From: Mycobacterium sp. | GTDB lineage: Bacteria; Actinomycetota; Actinomycetes; Mycobacteriales; Mycobacteriaceae | Assembly (NCBI RefSeq): GCF_019247615.1 | Contig: NZ_JAFBAT010000112.1 | Span: 1-48,440, forward strand | Length of the DNA stretch: 48,440 bases | Reading direction: 5' to 3' | In this document: one piece after another, positions 1-9,600 of the stretch | Position numbering within the stretch: the stretch's first letter is position 1 | How the letters are laid out: every line of letters begins with the position of its first letter | Program-made: the position numbers and the translations under genes | Notes under the pieces: generated by a model | Databases searched by the model: none | Told to the model about the DNA's origin: nothing | Seen by the model: the letters and a program-made list of their open reading frames with translations, nothing else

Positions 1-6
1 GCAGGG

Positions 7-1122
7 TCATTGCCCTGGTTCCCCGGTGTCACCGGGGATGTGCTCAAGCATTCTGGTCAGGTAGGGCTGCCGTGCGTTGGAGTTCGGTTGCTGCTCGGCG
101 GGAGCACCGTCCTGCTGCGCCGGCACGCCGGCCTCCCGAGCCGGCTCGCCCACGGGCGCCGCGGACTTGGTGGCGGACGGCCTGTCCTCCGCGGGCGGCG
201 CACCGACCGGCGCGACAGCGGCCGCGACCTCCGGCGCCGGCGTGTTCACCACATGCCTCGCCGGCGTGGCCTGGCTGCCTGGGGCGAGTTCGAGACCGAC
301 TGCGACCGACAGCGAAGTGACAAAGGTGATCGCCGCGGCAGCCAGTGCCGTCAGCGCCCCCGTGTAGGCCAGCTTGCGTGGGGGGTGCGGGGCGGCGACG
401 GGCTTAGTGGTGCGCACGACCGACAGCAGCTCCTCGTCGGTGAATTCGGTGCTTTGCGCCGCGGCCAGCGCCGCCCCGCGAGCCACCGTCACCTGCGCCA
501 TGGTTTGCGCGAATACCGGTACCGGCAATGCCTTTTCGAGCTGCCACGAGAAGCCGTTGATTTCGTCATCCGCGCCGACGACGACCACGCCGCCTGGCTG
601 CCAGCCACTTCGCCGGTCGAACATCCCCCGCAGCCAGCTGCTCAGCCCATCGAATCCGCCGCGAACGTGCTTGACGGCCGTCTGAGTGTCCCCGTTGTGG
701 GTGTCGACCATGACGACGGTCGCCCACTCATGCTCGAGGATGCAGACCACCGTCTGCTGGTAACCGATGACCGGTGCAATGGCTCTGGCCAGGGCCTCGA
801 CCGCCTGGAGCAACCGGACCGGCACGACGTTGTGTAAACCCGCGTCGGTCAGCGCTTCCACCAGCAGCGCCGCCAGGGCGGACGCCTCGTCGGTCCAGGT
901 CAGGCCGATGACCCGGACATGCTGCTCACCGGCTGCTGCCAGCGCGGTCACCCGCAACACCTCGTCTGCCACCTGCTGTGCGGTACTCAAGGCGCGCGCC
1001 CCGGTTCCGGCGCGCAACGTCAGCTCTCGATGGTCCAGGATGGTGCCGTCAGCGCCGTGCCCTTCGGCGAGCACCCATCCGACGGTGGTCGGTGTTACCG
1101 ACAGCCCTAATACCGTATCCAA
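7..1122 (-). CDS. DUF7159 family membrane-anchored protein
   Basis: A mycobacterial protein of unknown function (371 aa). Residues 1-230 alternate strands and helices in a way that resembles an actin/ASKHA-like fold (an early LGLSVTPTTVGWVL segment, a central VVVVGADDE stretch). One hydrophobic segment follows at about 254-276, then a Pro/Ala-rich tail to the end. The likely topology is a cytoplasmic N-terminal domain, one membrane helix and a disordered extracytoplasmic tail. The start is TTG, chosen because GAGGTG lies a few bases upstream. It diverges from fbpB, the same arrangement as Rv1887 and fbpB in M. tuberculosis, and I take it to be the counterpart by position. The family name comes from overall recognition of the sequence; function is unknown. 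Confidence 0.8.
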   Translation of the reverse strand: MDTVLGLSVTPTTVGWVLAEGHGADGTILDHRELTLRAGTGARALSTAQQVADEVLRVTALAAAGEQHVRVIGLTWTDEASALAALLVEALTDAGLHNVVPVRLLQAVEALARAIAPVIGYQQTVVCILEHEWATVVMVDTHNGDTQTAVKHVRGGFDGLSSWLRGMFDRRSGWQPGGVVVVGADDEINGFSWQLEKALPVPVFAQTMAQVTVARGAALAAAQSTEFTDEELLSVVRTTKPVAAPHPPRKLAYTGALTALAAAAITFVTSLSVAVGLELAPGSQATPARHVVNTPAPEVAAAVAPVGAPPAEDRPSATKSAAPVGEPAREAGVPAQQDGAPAEQQPNSNARQPYLTRMLEHIPGDTGEPGQ

Positions 1123-2772
<1,650 letters not shown>

Positions 2773-2788
2773 CACCCCTGTCGGACGT

Positions 2789-2828
2789 CGCTGCGGCGCT
2801 TGACGGTAATCCGTCGGGCGCCGTAGCG
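2789..2828. terminator. 18-bp hairpin between convergent genes
   Basis: The 40 bases fold into an 18-bp stem with three G-U pairs on the plus-strand transcript and a TAAT loop. It sits between the fbpB stop and the stop of the convergent gene, ending two bases from the latter. There is no T tract on either side, as is common for mycobacterial terminators. It could end both transcripts. Confidence 0.6.
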
Positions 2829-2830
2829 CG

Positions 2831-3454
2831 TTAGGGGCCGCTACCGGGCCTGGGAAACCGGTCTGTGACATCGGTCCAGGCCGTCGTGTCCTTGCGATGG
2901 TCGTTGACGTTCCGGCATTGGCCGTAGACACGCGCGACGCCCAGGCTCGGATCCTCGCTTTGGCGATACACAACCACGGTGACGGCATCCTTCGAGAGGA
3001 TCCTCGCAAACACGTGGTCGTTGGGAGGCAGACCCTCGGTCCAGCCGTGGGTGACCAGGGTGGTCGCGAGGTCGGGGAAATAGGTATCCGCCCGCGCGGC
3101 GGCGGGTAGCGCGAAGGTCAGGTAGATCGTGCCCTGATACGGCGGGTCATCCCGGTCCTTGCACGACATCAACGTGTAGCCGGCGGAGGCCGTGTGCAGA
3201 CCGGTCAGGCCGACGATTTCCTTGGCCGAGTCGAGCACCTGAGCCTCGGACTGGTCGTCGGTGACGGGGTTGGCCGGATGGTCGACCGGGTCCGACGGGG
3301 TCGAGTGCAGCTTGCCCACCGAGAGGAAGGCGCCGCCCAGCAGCAGCGAGGCCCCCAGCGCGGCAGCGGTCAGCGCCCGAATCTGCTTCGAGCGCAACGA
3401 GTTTCCGCGTTTGCGACCGGCTTCCCGGCGGGGATCATCGGTGGTCTCGGACAT
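2831..3454 (-). CDS. Membrane-anchored conserved hypothetical protein
   Basis: I do not recognise a named family (207 aa). The N-terminus is charged (many Arg/Lys/Asp in residues 1-27), followed by one membrane segment at about 28-48 and a 155-residue domain that would face outward. That domain has two Cys (SCKDRDD and GQCRNV) that could pair. This is typical of mycobacterial anchored secreted proteins. It is convergent with fbpB and divergent from the chorismate mutase gene, 66 bases away. A TAACCT hexamer lies 8 bases before the ATG and could be a -10 element for a nearly leaderless transcript. I do not recall a gene at this place in M. tuberculosis, so it may be lineage-specific. Confidence 0.7.
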   Translation of the reverse strand: MSETTDDPRREAGRKRGNSLRSKQIRALTAAALGASLLLGGAFLSVGKLHSTPSDPVDHPANPVTDDQSEAQVLDSAKEIVGLTGLHTASAGYTLMSCKDRDDPPYQGTIYLTFALPAAARADTYFPDLATTLVTHGWTEGLPPNDHVFARILSKDAVTVVVYRQSEDPSLGVARVYGQCRNVNDHRKDTTAWTDVTDRFPRPGSGP

Positions 3455-3520
3455 CAGCGGTTAGGTTAACTCCGGCACTGGCCGTCGGCGGGTATTTCCG
3501 GTCCGGCCGTCCAGGCCACA

Positions 3521-4132
3521 ATGACGATCATGGCCCGCACCGATTGGCGCCCCCGCTGTCACGCCACCGTTGTCGCGTTGTGCGCAACGGCCGGTGGGCT
3601 GGCCGTGCTGGGCGTGACACTGCTGGCATCACGGGCCGGAGCCGCTCCGAGCAGCCCGCTGAGCGAGCTGGTTGACGCCGCAGCCCAGCGGTTGGCCGTC
3701 GCCGAGCCGGTGGCGGCGTTCAAATGGGCTTCGCACGCTTCCATCGAGGATCCCGGCCGCGTGCAGGAGGAGCTGGTTAAGTTGCGCGCCGACGCGGAGG
3801 CGGCGCACGTCGACCCTGGCTACGTGGCCCGCGTCTTCGGCGATCAGATCACAGCCACCGAGGCAATCGAATACAGCCGGTTCGCCGACTGGAAACTCAA
3901 CCCGGCGATCGCTCCCGATGCACCGCCGGACCTCTCGGCGTCGCGGTCGACCATCGATGGTCTCAACCAAACGATGCTGACTCTGATAGTGGCCAACTGG
4001 CCGCTCTTGCATTCGCCGGCTTGCCGGCAGCAGCTGGACGCCGCCAGCACCGACGTCATGCGGCTTCGCCGGCTCGACGGGCTCTACCAACGAGCCCTGT
4101 CGTCGGCGACCCAGTCCTATTGCCAGGGCTGA
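3521..4132 (+). CDS. aroQ: Secreted chorismate mutase, AroQ gamma class
   Basis: Converts chorismate to prephenate, here outside the cytoplasm; the counterpart of Rv1885c (*MtCM). It is 203 aa. A signal peptide spans about 1-41 (cleavage near AGA|AP). The mature helical domain keeps the active-site residues known from M. tuberculosis at offset +8: Arg57, Lys68 (AFKW), Arg80, Thr113, Glu117 (TEAIEY) and Arg142. The position equivalent to Gln76 of the M. tuberculosis enzyme reads Glu84. The start is either ATG 3521 or ATG 3530 (MARTDW); neither has a strong ribosome site. It precedes rpfC on the same strand. Why mycobacteria export a chorismate mutase is not settled; a role in host interaction has been proposed. 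Confidence 0.93.
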   Translation: MTIMARTDWRPRCHATVVALCATAGGLAVLGVTLLASRAGAAPSSPLSELVDAAAQRLAVAEPVAAFKWASHASIEDPGRVQEELVKLRADAEAAHVDPGYVARVFGDQITATEAIEYSRFADWKLNPAIAPDAPPDLSASRSTIDGLNQTMLTLIVANWPLLHSPACRQQLDAASTDVMRLRRLDGLYQRALSSATQSYCQG

Positions 4133-4262
4133 TTTACCCATTTCTCATCAACTTCTAAATTGCCATTCGGCTTCCCTGAAGCGGATTTCCGCTGATAGCG
4201 GCTTTATCTCGCGAGATTTTCGAATCGGTAACGCTTCGGATACGCCCGGCGATTTGTTTGAC

Positions 4263-4676
4263 ATGAGCAAACTCTGCATGCGTCTCGTCAAGTCCGCCGC
4301 CCTGGCCGGGATCTCTGCGGTATCGCTGACGTCGATCGGCGGCGTGGCCAACGCGGCTCCCCCGTCTCCTAACTGGGATGCGGTGGCGCAGTGCGAGTCC
4401 GGCGGCAATTGGCAGGCCAACACCGGCAACGGCGAATACGGTGGGCTGCAATTCAAGCCGGGCACCTGGGCCGAATTCGGCGGTGTCGGGAACCCGGCGG
4501 CCGCGTCCAGAGAGCAGCAAATCGCCGTCGCCAACCGGGTTTTCGCCCAGCAGGGGCTGGATCCCTGGCCCAAATGCGGTGACGCCTCCGGGCTTCCGGT
4601 CGCGTGGTATTCGCACTCCGCGCAGGGCATCAAGGAGATGATCAACGGGCTCATTCATGCCGCTGCGCCGCATTAG
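4263..4676 (+). CDS. rpfC: Resuscitation-promoting factor RpfC
   Basis: A secreted muralytic enzyme that cleaves peptidoglycan and helps dormant cells resume growth. It is 137 aa from ATG 4263; an in-frame TTG at 4254 would add three residues. The signal peptide ends near ANA|APPSP (residue 31). The rest is essentially one transglycosylase-like Rpf domain: [13 protein letters not shown] with catalytic Glu45, the YGGLQF motif, and Cys44 with the KCGD cysteine as the usual disulfide. There are no LysM, DUF348 or G5 domains, which separates it from RpfB. The assignment to rpfC rests on its place between chorismate mutase and the SRPBCC gene, as in M. tuberculosis. Confidence 0.92.
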   Translation: MSKLCMRLVKSAALAGISAVSLTSIGGVANAAPPSPNWDAVAQCESGGNWQANTGNGEYGGLQFKPGTWAEFGGVGNPAAASREQQIAVANRVFAQQGLDPWPKCGDASGLPVAWYSHSAQGIKEMINGLIHAAAPH

Positions 4677-4753
4677 CGAACGTCTTCGTCCACGTGCTCT
4701 TGGGAATGCTTTTGGGTCTATGAGCCAGCCGGAAGCTGTGTTTGGATCGGGCC

Positions 4754-5218
4754 ATGGAAGGTTCGGCGACTGTTCATATGGCGGCACCTGCCGACAAAAT
4801 CTGGGATCTGATCGCAGATGTCCGCAACACCCCACGGTTCTCCCCAGAGGTATTCGAGTCGGAGTGGGTGGGTGGTGCGACGGGCCCGGCACTCGGCGCT
4901 AAATTCCGCGGTCACGTTCGGCGGAACGAGATAGGACCGGTGTATTGGACGACCTGCCAGGTGACCGCGTGCGAGCCGGGCCGTGAATTCGGGTTCGCCG
5001 TTCTGCTCGGCGACAGGGCCGTCAACAACTGGCATTACCGGCTGGCGCCCAGCGGTGGCGGCACCGACGTCACCGAGTCCTTCCGGCTCAACCCGGCGCC
5101 GTGGCTGGGCGTGTACTGGCTGCTCGGCGGATTTCTGCGCAAGCGACGCAACATCCGCGACATGACCACGACGCTGAACCGCATCAAGGATGTGGTCGAG
5201 GCCGGAAGGGCGACGTGA
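4754..5218 (+). CDS. SRPBCC (polyketide cyclase/START-like) protein
   Basis: A 154-aa single-domain protein of the SRPBCC superfamily, which forms a deep hydrophobic pocket for lipid or polyketide-like ligands. The typical opening (VHMAAPADKIWDLIADVRN) is followed by alternating strands and a long C-terminal helix (residues 127-150). ATG 4754 is preferred over an upstream TTG because the family usually begins just before the first strand. It matches Rv1883c in place and size. Its last codons overlap the GTG of the SDR remnant (GTGA), a sign of former translational coupling. The ligand is unknown. Confidence 0.82.
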   Translation: MEGSATVHMAAPADKIWDLIADVRNTPRFSPEVFESEWVGGATGPALGAKFRGHVRRNEIGPVYWTTCQVTACEPGREFGFAVLLGDRAVNNWHYRLAPSGGGTDVTESFRLNPAPWLGVYWLLGGFLRKRRNIRDMTTTLNRIKDVVEAGRAT

Positions 5219-5368
5219 AATCGGTCGTCATCGCCGGTGCGGGCAGTGCCATGGCGCGAGAGCATCCGCTTGATCGACGTGATCAAGGGATTGAGCCCGG
5301 AATTCGTGCGCGGGCGCATCGTCAAGTCCCTGCCCGCGCTGATGCCGAACGGCGGTACAAGGAGGTGA
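5215..5368 (+). pseudogene. Deleted remnant of a short-chain dehydrogenase gene
   Basis: Two fragments of an SDR are joined with most of the gene missing. From GTG 5215 the reading MKSVVIAGAGSAMARE is a Rossmann-fold start. From about 5257, one base out of frame, the reading IRLIDVIKGLSPEFVRGRIV and then KSLPALMPNGGTRR ends at TGA 5366-5368, which looks like an SDR C-terminus. M. tuberculosis carries an intact SDR gene (Rv1882c) between the SRPBCC gene and lppE, exactly here. About 150 of an expected 800 or more bases remain, so an internal deletion with a frameshift is inferred. The end of the remnant supplies the ribosome site for lppE. Confidence 0.7.
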
Positions 5369-5372
5369 TGTG

Positions 5373-5786
5373 GTGCAAATCCGTTTGCTTGCAATAGGTT
5401 TCATCGTCGTCGCAGGTGTGGCGGGGTGCGGACAAAAGCAGACGACGCCGCTGAAGCCCGCCCGGGTGACCATCGACGGCGCCACTCACACCGCGCGCCC
5501 GGCCGCGTGCAGTCAAATCCAGGCCTACCGCACCCTCGACATCCCCGACCACAGTGGCCACATCGAGGCGGTCGTGGTACTCAATGGCGACCGGGCCATC
5601 CCGCAGTGGGTGAAGATCCGCGACGTCGACGGGTTCACGGGCAGCTTCTGGCAAGGCGGGGTGGGAGACGCGCACGCCGACGTCACCAACACTGCCTACA
5701 CGATCACCGGCAGCGCTTATGGGATCAACAGGAACAACCCCGACAAAGTGGTGACTACCGACTTCAAGATCACCGCCGAGTGTTGA
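5373..5786 (+). CDS. lppE: Lipoprotein LppE (LpqH/19-kDa antigen family)
   Basis: A small cell-surface lipoprotein, about 137 aa. The signal peptide ends in the lipobox VAGC, making Cys19 the lipidated residue. The mature part has the beta-rich pattern of the mycobacterial 19-kDa antigen family and two further cysteines (PAACSQ and the C-terminal TAEC) that likely pair. GTG 5373 is chosen because it lies seven bases after an ideal GGAGG; an adjacent GTG at 5370 is the alternative. It sits between the SDR remnant and cyp140, as lppE (Rv1881c) does in M. tuberculosis. Function is unknown; relatives are TLR2 agonists. Confidence 0.85.
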   Translation: MQIRLLAIGFIVVAGVAGCGQKQTTPLKPARVTIDGATHTARPAACSQIQAYRTLDIPDHSGHIEAVVVLNGDRAIPQWVKIRDVDGFTGSFWQGGVGDAHADVTNTAYTITGSAYGINRNNPDKVVTTDFKITAEC

Positions 5787-5850
5787 GACTTTCCCGGCCT
5801 TCGGGCCTCCGACCTACGCTGGTGAAGAGACCCGAGGCGATGGAGGACCG

Positions 5851-7182
5851 GTGAAGCAGAGATTGCACTGGCTGGCGATGCACGGCTTCATCCGCGGCGT
5901 CGCGGCCGCCGGCATGCGGCGGGGTGACCTGCAGGCGCGGTTGATCGCCGATCCGACGGTTGCCGCCGATCCGGTGCCGTATTACGACCAATTACGGGCC
6001 CTCGGCCCGCTGGTGAAGGGCCGCGTCAACTACCTGACGACTGACCACTCGCTGGCGCATGAGCTGCTGCGGTCGGACGACTTCCGGGTGGTGAACATGG
6101 GCTCGAATCTGCCCGCGCCGCTGCGCTGGTTGGAGCGCCGCACCCGCGACGATCTTCTGCACCCGTTGCGCGAGCCGTCATTGCTGGCCGTCGAGCCGCC
6201 GGAGCACACCCGCTACCGAAAGACGGTGTCGGCAGTGTTCACCCCCCGCGCGGTCGCCACGCTGCGTGATCGGGTGGAGCAGACCGCGGATGGTCTCCTC
6301 GATCGGCTGTGCGGCCAGGCTGGTGGCTCCCGAGTCATCGACATTGTCGCGGGCTATTGCTCGCAGCTTCCGGTCGCCATCATCAGCGACATCCTGGGCG
6401 TACCCGAGCGAGACCGTCCGCGGGTCCTGGAGTTCGGCGAGCTGGCCGCGCCGAGCCTCGACATCGGATTGCCCTGGCCGCAGTACCGGAAGGTGCAGGA
6501 AGGGATCGCCGGTTTCAACTTCTGGCTCGCCGGTCACTTGGGGGAATTGCGGCGCGCCCCCAGCGACAATTTGATGAGCCAGTTGATCCAGATGGCCGAA
6601 AGCGGCTCCGCCGAAACGCATCTGAACGAGAGCGAACTGCAGGCGATCGCCGGACTGGTATTGGCCGCCGGATTCGAGACCACGGTCAACCTTTTGGGCA
6701 ACGGCATTCGCATGTTGCTGGACACGCCCGGACACCTGGAAACGCTGCGTCAACGTCCCGAACTGTGGCCCAACGCCGTCGAAGAGATCTTGCGGCTGGA
6801 CTCGCCGGTGCAGCTCACCGCGCGGGTGGCGCTCCGTGATGTCGAGGTGGGCGGCATGCGAATAACACGCGGCGAGCTGGTGATCATTTATCTGGCCGCA
6901 GCGAATCGGGATCCGTCGGTGTTCCCCGATCCCCACCGGTTCGACATCGAAAGGCCAAACGCGGGAAGGCATCTCGCGTTCTCTGGGGGCCGGCACTTCT
7001 GCCTTGGCGCTGCGCTTGCGCGTGCCGAGGGCGAAGTGGGTCTGCGCACCTTTTTCGACCGGTTCCCCGAGGCGCGCGCGGCGGGGACCGGAAGCCGGCG
7101 GCAGACACGGGTGCTGCGCGGATGGTCGACGCTGCCGGTGGCCCTGGGGCCGGCACGGTCGATGGCTCACGTCGACGTCTAG
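5851..7182 (+). CDS. cyp140: Cytochrome P450 CYP140
   Basis: A soluble bacterial P450 monooxygenase (443 aa). The I-helix motif is at 272-278 (AAGFETT), the K-helix ExxR at 312-315 (EILR), and the heme loop FSGGRHFCLG holds the thiolate ligand Cys384. Electrons would come from a ferredoxin, none of which is encoded nearby. GTG 5851 is preceded by GGAGG at the proper distance. It follows lppE as Rv1880c does in M. tuberculosis. The physiological substrate is not known. Confidence 0.93.
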   Translation: MKQRLHWLAMHGFIRGVAAAGMRRGDLQARLIADPTVAADPVPYYDQLRALGPLVKGRVNYLTTDHSLAHELLRSDDFRVVNMGSNLPAPLRWLERRTRDDLLHPLREPSLLAVEPPEHTRYRKTVSAVFTPRAVATLRDRVEQTADGLLDRLCGQAGGSRVIDIVAGYCSQLPVAIISDILGVPERDRPRVLEFGELAAPSLDIGLPWPQYRKVQEGIAGFNFWLAGHLGELRRAPSDNLMSQLIQMAESGSAETHLNESELQAIAGLVLAAGFETTVNLLGNGIRMLLDTPGHLETLRQRPELWPNAVEEILRLDSPVQLTARVALRDVEVGGMRITRGELVIIYLAAANRDPSVFPDPHRFDIERPNAGRHLAFSGGRHFCLGAALARAEGEVGLRTFFDRFPEARAAGTGSRRQTRVLRGWSTLPVALGPARSMAHVDV

Positions 7183-7202
7183 GGACCCGTCGCGCACAGC
7201 CG

Positions 7203-7391
7203 TCAGCGGCGGCGGCGCCGCCGACGCCGCCGGCTCGGCCAGTATCTGCTGCCGGAACACGCCGCGACGAGCGCGGTGGGGCTGGCGGTCACCGCGACGA
7301 GCAGCAGTCGTCGCATCGCCTCGCGGCGGGTCATCAGGCCGTCGGCCCGGTCGGCTCCCATCTCCTCGGAGATATCGCGCTGAGATCTCAC
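7203..7391 (-). CDS. Possible tiny Tat-type lipoprotein with poly-Arg end
   Basis: An uncertain gene (62 aa from GTG 7391, or 43 aa from ATG 7334). It reads as a good lipoprotein signal: MTRREAMRRLLLVAV, then a lipobox LVAAC. After the Cys only 16 residues follow, the last nine all Arg, encoded by a GC-rich CGG/CGC run. The twin Arg before the hydrophobic core would fit Tat export. In another frame the end continues as EPAASAAPPPLTAV, so it may be a frameshifted remnant of a longer lipoprotein. It is convergent with cyp140. Codon third positions are GC-rich, which favours a real gene, but there is no well-placed ribosome site. Confidence 0.35.
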   Translation of the reverse strand: MRSQRDISEEMGADRADGLMTRREAMRRLLLVAVTASPTALVAACSGSRYWPSRRRRRRRRR

Positions 7392-7563
7392 GTCGCCAAG
7401 TATGCGGCAAAGCCGCAGTTTGACTCGCGCGAGTCACGATTCATCGAACCGATTAGTCCGAGCCGATCCCCGGGGCGGTCGCCGGAGCGGCTCCCCGAAG
7501 CTGCCAGTGGCGCACGGGCGCCCACGCGAGTCCGCCGGGCGGCGCATTGCCGTCTGGATGTGG

Positions 7564-7592
7564 TTGACACCCTGGTCGCAACCGAGTTTATT
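7564..7592 (+). promoter_or_regulatory. Sigma-70-type promoter for a leaderless transcript
   Basis: A perfect -35 (TTGACA, 7564-7569), a 17-base spacer, and a -10-like TTTATT (7587-7592). The ATG of the next gene starts seven bases after the -10, where transcription should begin, so the mRNA would be leaderless. Such mRNAs are common in mycobacteria. Confidence 0.6.
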
Positions 7593-7599
7593 GGCCGCT

Positions 7600-8070
7600 A
7601 TGACAGAGGTCTCTGCGGTCGCGGTCGAGGACGTCGTAATCGGGCTATGGCGCGCGCTGTCGCGGCGGGACTGGGACGCGGTCCAGACGTTCCTCGCGGA
7701 TGACTGCCTCTACGTCGACATGCCGGTCCCCGCGCTGGCGGCACGCGGCCCGGAAAACATCGTGAAACGGCTCAAGATGGGACTGGAACCGCTCGCGGGT
7801 TATGAGAACCACGACGGTCTGCTGCTGTCCAACGGCACCGACGTTACCTACGAGCATTCGGAGACGTGGAATTTCACGACGGGCGAACGGGGCGTACTCA
7901 GATTTGTCACCGTACACAAGGTCGTCATGCAAAACGGTGAGCCCAAGGTCGCGCTGTGGAAGGACTACTGGGACATGAACAGCCTCGTCAGCTTCGCGCC
8001 TCCCAATCATTTCGAAGGTCTTGCCACCGGCGATACGTCCTGGATCTTCGACGCGACGGGCCTCGTCTGA
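7600..8070 (+). CDS. SnoaL/NTF2-like (epoxide hydrolase-like) protein
   Basis: A 156-aa protein with the cone-shaped NTF2/SnoaL fold, related to limonene-1,2-epoxide hydrolases: helix VVIGLWRALSRRDWDAVQTF, then alternating strands (VTVHKVVMQN, VALWKDYWDM). Asp and Tyr/Trp residues line the expected pocket. ATG 7600 was chosen over a longer frame because the domain begins right after it and the promoter places transcription start at this ATG. It is followed 40 bases later by a CitE-like gene on the same strand. The substrate cannot be told from sequence. Confidence 0.82.
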   Translation: MTEVSAVAVEDVVIGLWRALSRRDWDAVQTFLADDCLYVDMPVPALAARGPENIVKRLKMGLEPLAGYENHDGLLLSNGTDVTYEHSETWNFTTGERGVLRFVTVHKVVMQNGEPKVALWKDYWDMNSLVSFAPPNHFEGLATGDTSWIFDATGLV

Positions 8071-8110
8071 CGGACCGCGAGTGCCAAGCGACGGTGAGTT
8101 GAAGGCGTCC

Positions 8111-8992
8111 ATGGAGGCGACACCCCGCCCGCGTCGGTCCGCCCTGTACCTGCCCGGCAACAAGCCAAGGGCGCTGGACAAGGCCAAGGGGCTGGCGGCC
8201 GACGTGCTGATTTTCGACCTCGAGGACGCCGTCGGGCCCGACGCCAAAGCCGACTCCAGGGTCGCGGTATTCGACGCGATCGCCTCAGGCGGCTACCGGC
8301 CCCGCGAAATCGTCGTGCGCATCAACGCCGTGGGCACCGACTGGCACACCGCCGACCTGGCCGCCGTGGCCGGTTGCACCGCCGATGGCGTGCTCGTGCC
8401 GAAAGTGGATACCGGCCAACAGGTTCGGGCGCTAACCGCCGCACTCGACCAGCTTGGCGCCCCGGAGTCGCTACGGCTGTGGGTGATGGTGGAAACGCCC
8501 CGTGCCATCCTGCGAGCCGAGGAGATCGCCGCTGCCGACGAGCGCCTGGCCGCCCTGGTTGTCGGCACCAATGACCTCGTCAACGACCTGCACGGCCTGC
8601 ACGTGCCCGGGCGCGCGACGCTGACGGCTGCCCTGTCGATGGCGGTGCTGGCAGCCAGGGCCGCCGGAAAGGCGATCCTTGATGGCGTATTCAACGACAT
8701 CACCGACGAAGCCGGGTTTGCAGCCGAGGCCCGACAGGGTCGCGAAATGGGTTTCGACGGCAAGACCTTGATCCATCCATCCCAAATCGCTTCGGCCAAC
8801 GAGCTTTTCGGCCCCTCCCAAGACGAGCTAGAACGCGCGCGCAAAGTCGTCTCGGCTTATGAGCAGGCGCAGGCCGCCGGCCACAGCGTCATCACGGTTG
8901 ACGGCCGCATGGTCGAAAGCCTGCACGTGCGGGACGCCCAGCGGATCCTCGCCCTTGCCGATCTCATCGCCGAGTTGCAGTCGGCGACCTGA
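8111..8992 (+). CDS. CitE-like CoA-ester lyase (HpcH/HpaI family)
   Basis: A 293-aa TIM-barrel enzyme of the CitE family, which splits or forms C-C bonds in malyl-, citramalyl- or citryl-CoA using Mg2+. Landmarks are ALYLPGNKPRALDKA (CoA-binding start), FDLEDAV at 35-41, Arg70, the metal ligands Glu128 (VMVETP) and Asp155 (GTNDLVNDL), and LIHPSQI near the C-terminus. There is no citDF cluster, so this is a stand-alone lyase like those in M. tuberculosis (Rv2498c and Rv3075c are relatives). ATG 8111 has GAAGG eight bases upstream. The true substrate is open. Confidence 0.85.
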   Translation: MEATPRPRRSALYLPGNKPRALDKAKGLAADVLIFDLEDAVGPDAKADSRVAVFDAIASGGYRPREIVVRINAVGTDWHTADLAAVAGCTADGVLVPKVDTGQQVRALTAALDQLGAPESLRLWVMVETPRAILRAEEIAAADERLAALVVGTNDLVNDLHGLHVPGRATLTAALSMAVLAARAAGKAILDGVFNDITDEAGFAAEARQGREMGFDGKTLIHPSQIASANELFGPSQDELERARKVVSAYEQAQAAGHSVITVDGRMVESLHVRDAQRILALADLIAELQSAT

Positions 8993-9134
8993 TCATTGCC
9001 CTACGCCCCGCGGGTCTGCCTCCCAAGGTGCCGGCGCGAAGTCAGGTTCAGGGTCGGTGCCACCACCCGCTCCGACGACTGCCGGCCCGCTCCGATCCTT
9101 GGGTTCTGCCTGCCAATTCCGAAGCGCCGAAGGC

Positions 9135-9149
9135 AGCGGCAGGGCCGCT
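9135..9149. terminator. Short hairpin between convergent genes
   Basis: A perfect 6-bp stem (AGCGGC/GCCGCT) with a 3-base loop lies in the 173-base gap between the converging CitE-like and SRPBCC genes. There is no T tract. A weak terminator candidate; the rest of the gap shows nothing recognisable. Confidence 0.25.
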
Positions 9150-9165
9150 CGTCACCCAGCTACGG

Positions 9166-9600
9166 CTATGACTCGACGAGCCTCTTGAGGCACTTCAGGT
9201 CCGCGGCCAGCGTGCGCCCCACCTGGCGCACGGCGACGCGGTCGGCGATGTAACCGAGTATTCCGCCGGGTGCCTGATAGGACAGCCGGAAGGTCACCTT
9301 CGTCTTACCATCCCCGCAGTCCCGCAGCCGGAACCGGCCGCGCAGGCTGACGCCCGTGATACCCGCCCAGGCGATGTCGCGGCCTTCGTCGAACTCGACG
9401 ACCTCGATCAGGCCTCCGACCGGAACCGAACCGATCTTCCAGTGGACGGTGTAACGCGCGCCCACGCCGCGGTCCACGTCATTCGAGGACTCCCAGCGCT
9501 CGAGGTTCGTCATGAACGACGGGTAGCAGTCCGGGTCGCTGACCACCTTCCAGACCGCGTCGCGATCTGCCTGCAAAACACATTGGCGTTCGACGCGCAT
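9166..9600 (-). CDS. SRPBCC family protein
   Basis: A 144-aa single SRPBCC (polyketide cyclase/dehydrase-like) domain: MRVERQCVLQADRDAVWKVV, the strand-rich middle (GRFRLRDCGDGKTKVTFRLS), and a long C-terminal helix with Leu/Lys (ADLKCLKRLVES). Its ATG overlaps the TGA of the upstream acyltransferase (TGATG), so the two are almost surely translated together. It is the last gene of the cluster that starts at 15556. A lipid-binding or transfer role beside the acyltransferase is an inference. Confidence 0.82.
   Translation of the reverse strand: MRVERQCVLQADRDAVWKVVSDPDCYPSFMTNLERWESSNDVDRGVGARYTVHWKIGSVPVGGLIEVVEFDEGRDIAWAGITGVSLRGRFRLRDCGDGKTKVTFRLSYQAPGGILGYIADRVAVRQVGRTLAADLKCLKRLVES

Noticed and set aside
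3461..3479. Possible IdeR box (TTAGGTTAACTCC) near the gene at 3454
   Set aside because: Only the first eight bases match; the second half of the palindrome is absent.
4136..4262. Riboswitch upstream of rpfC
   Set aside because: The known cyclic-di-AMP element precedes rpfA, and I see only a small hairpin here, without conserved riboswitch blocks.
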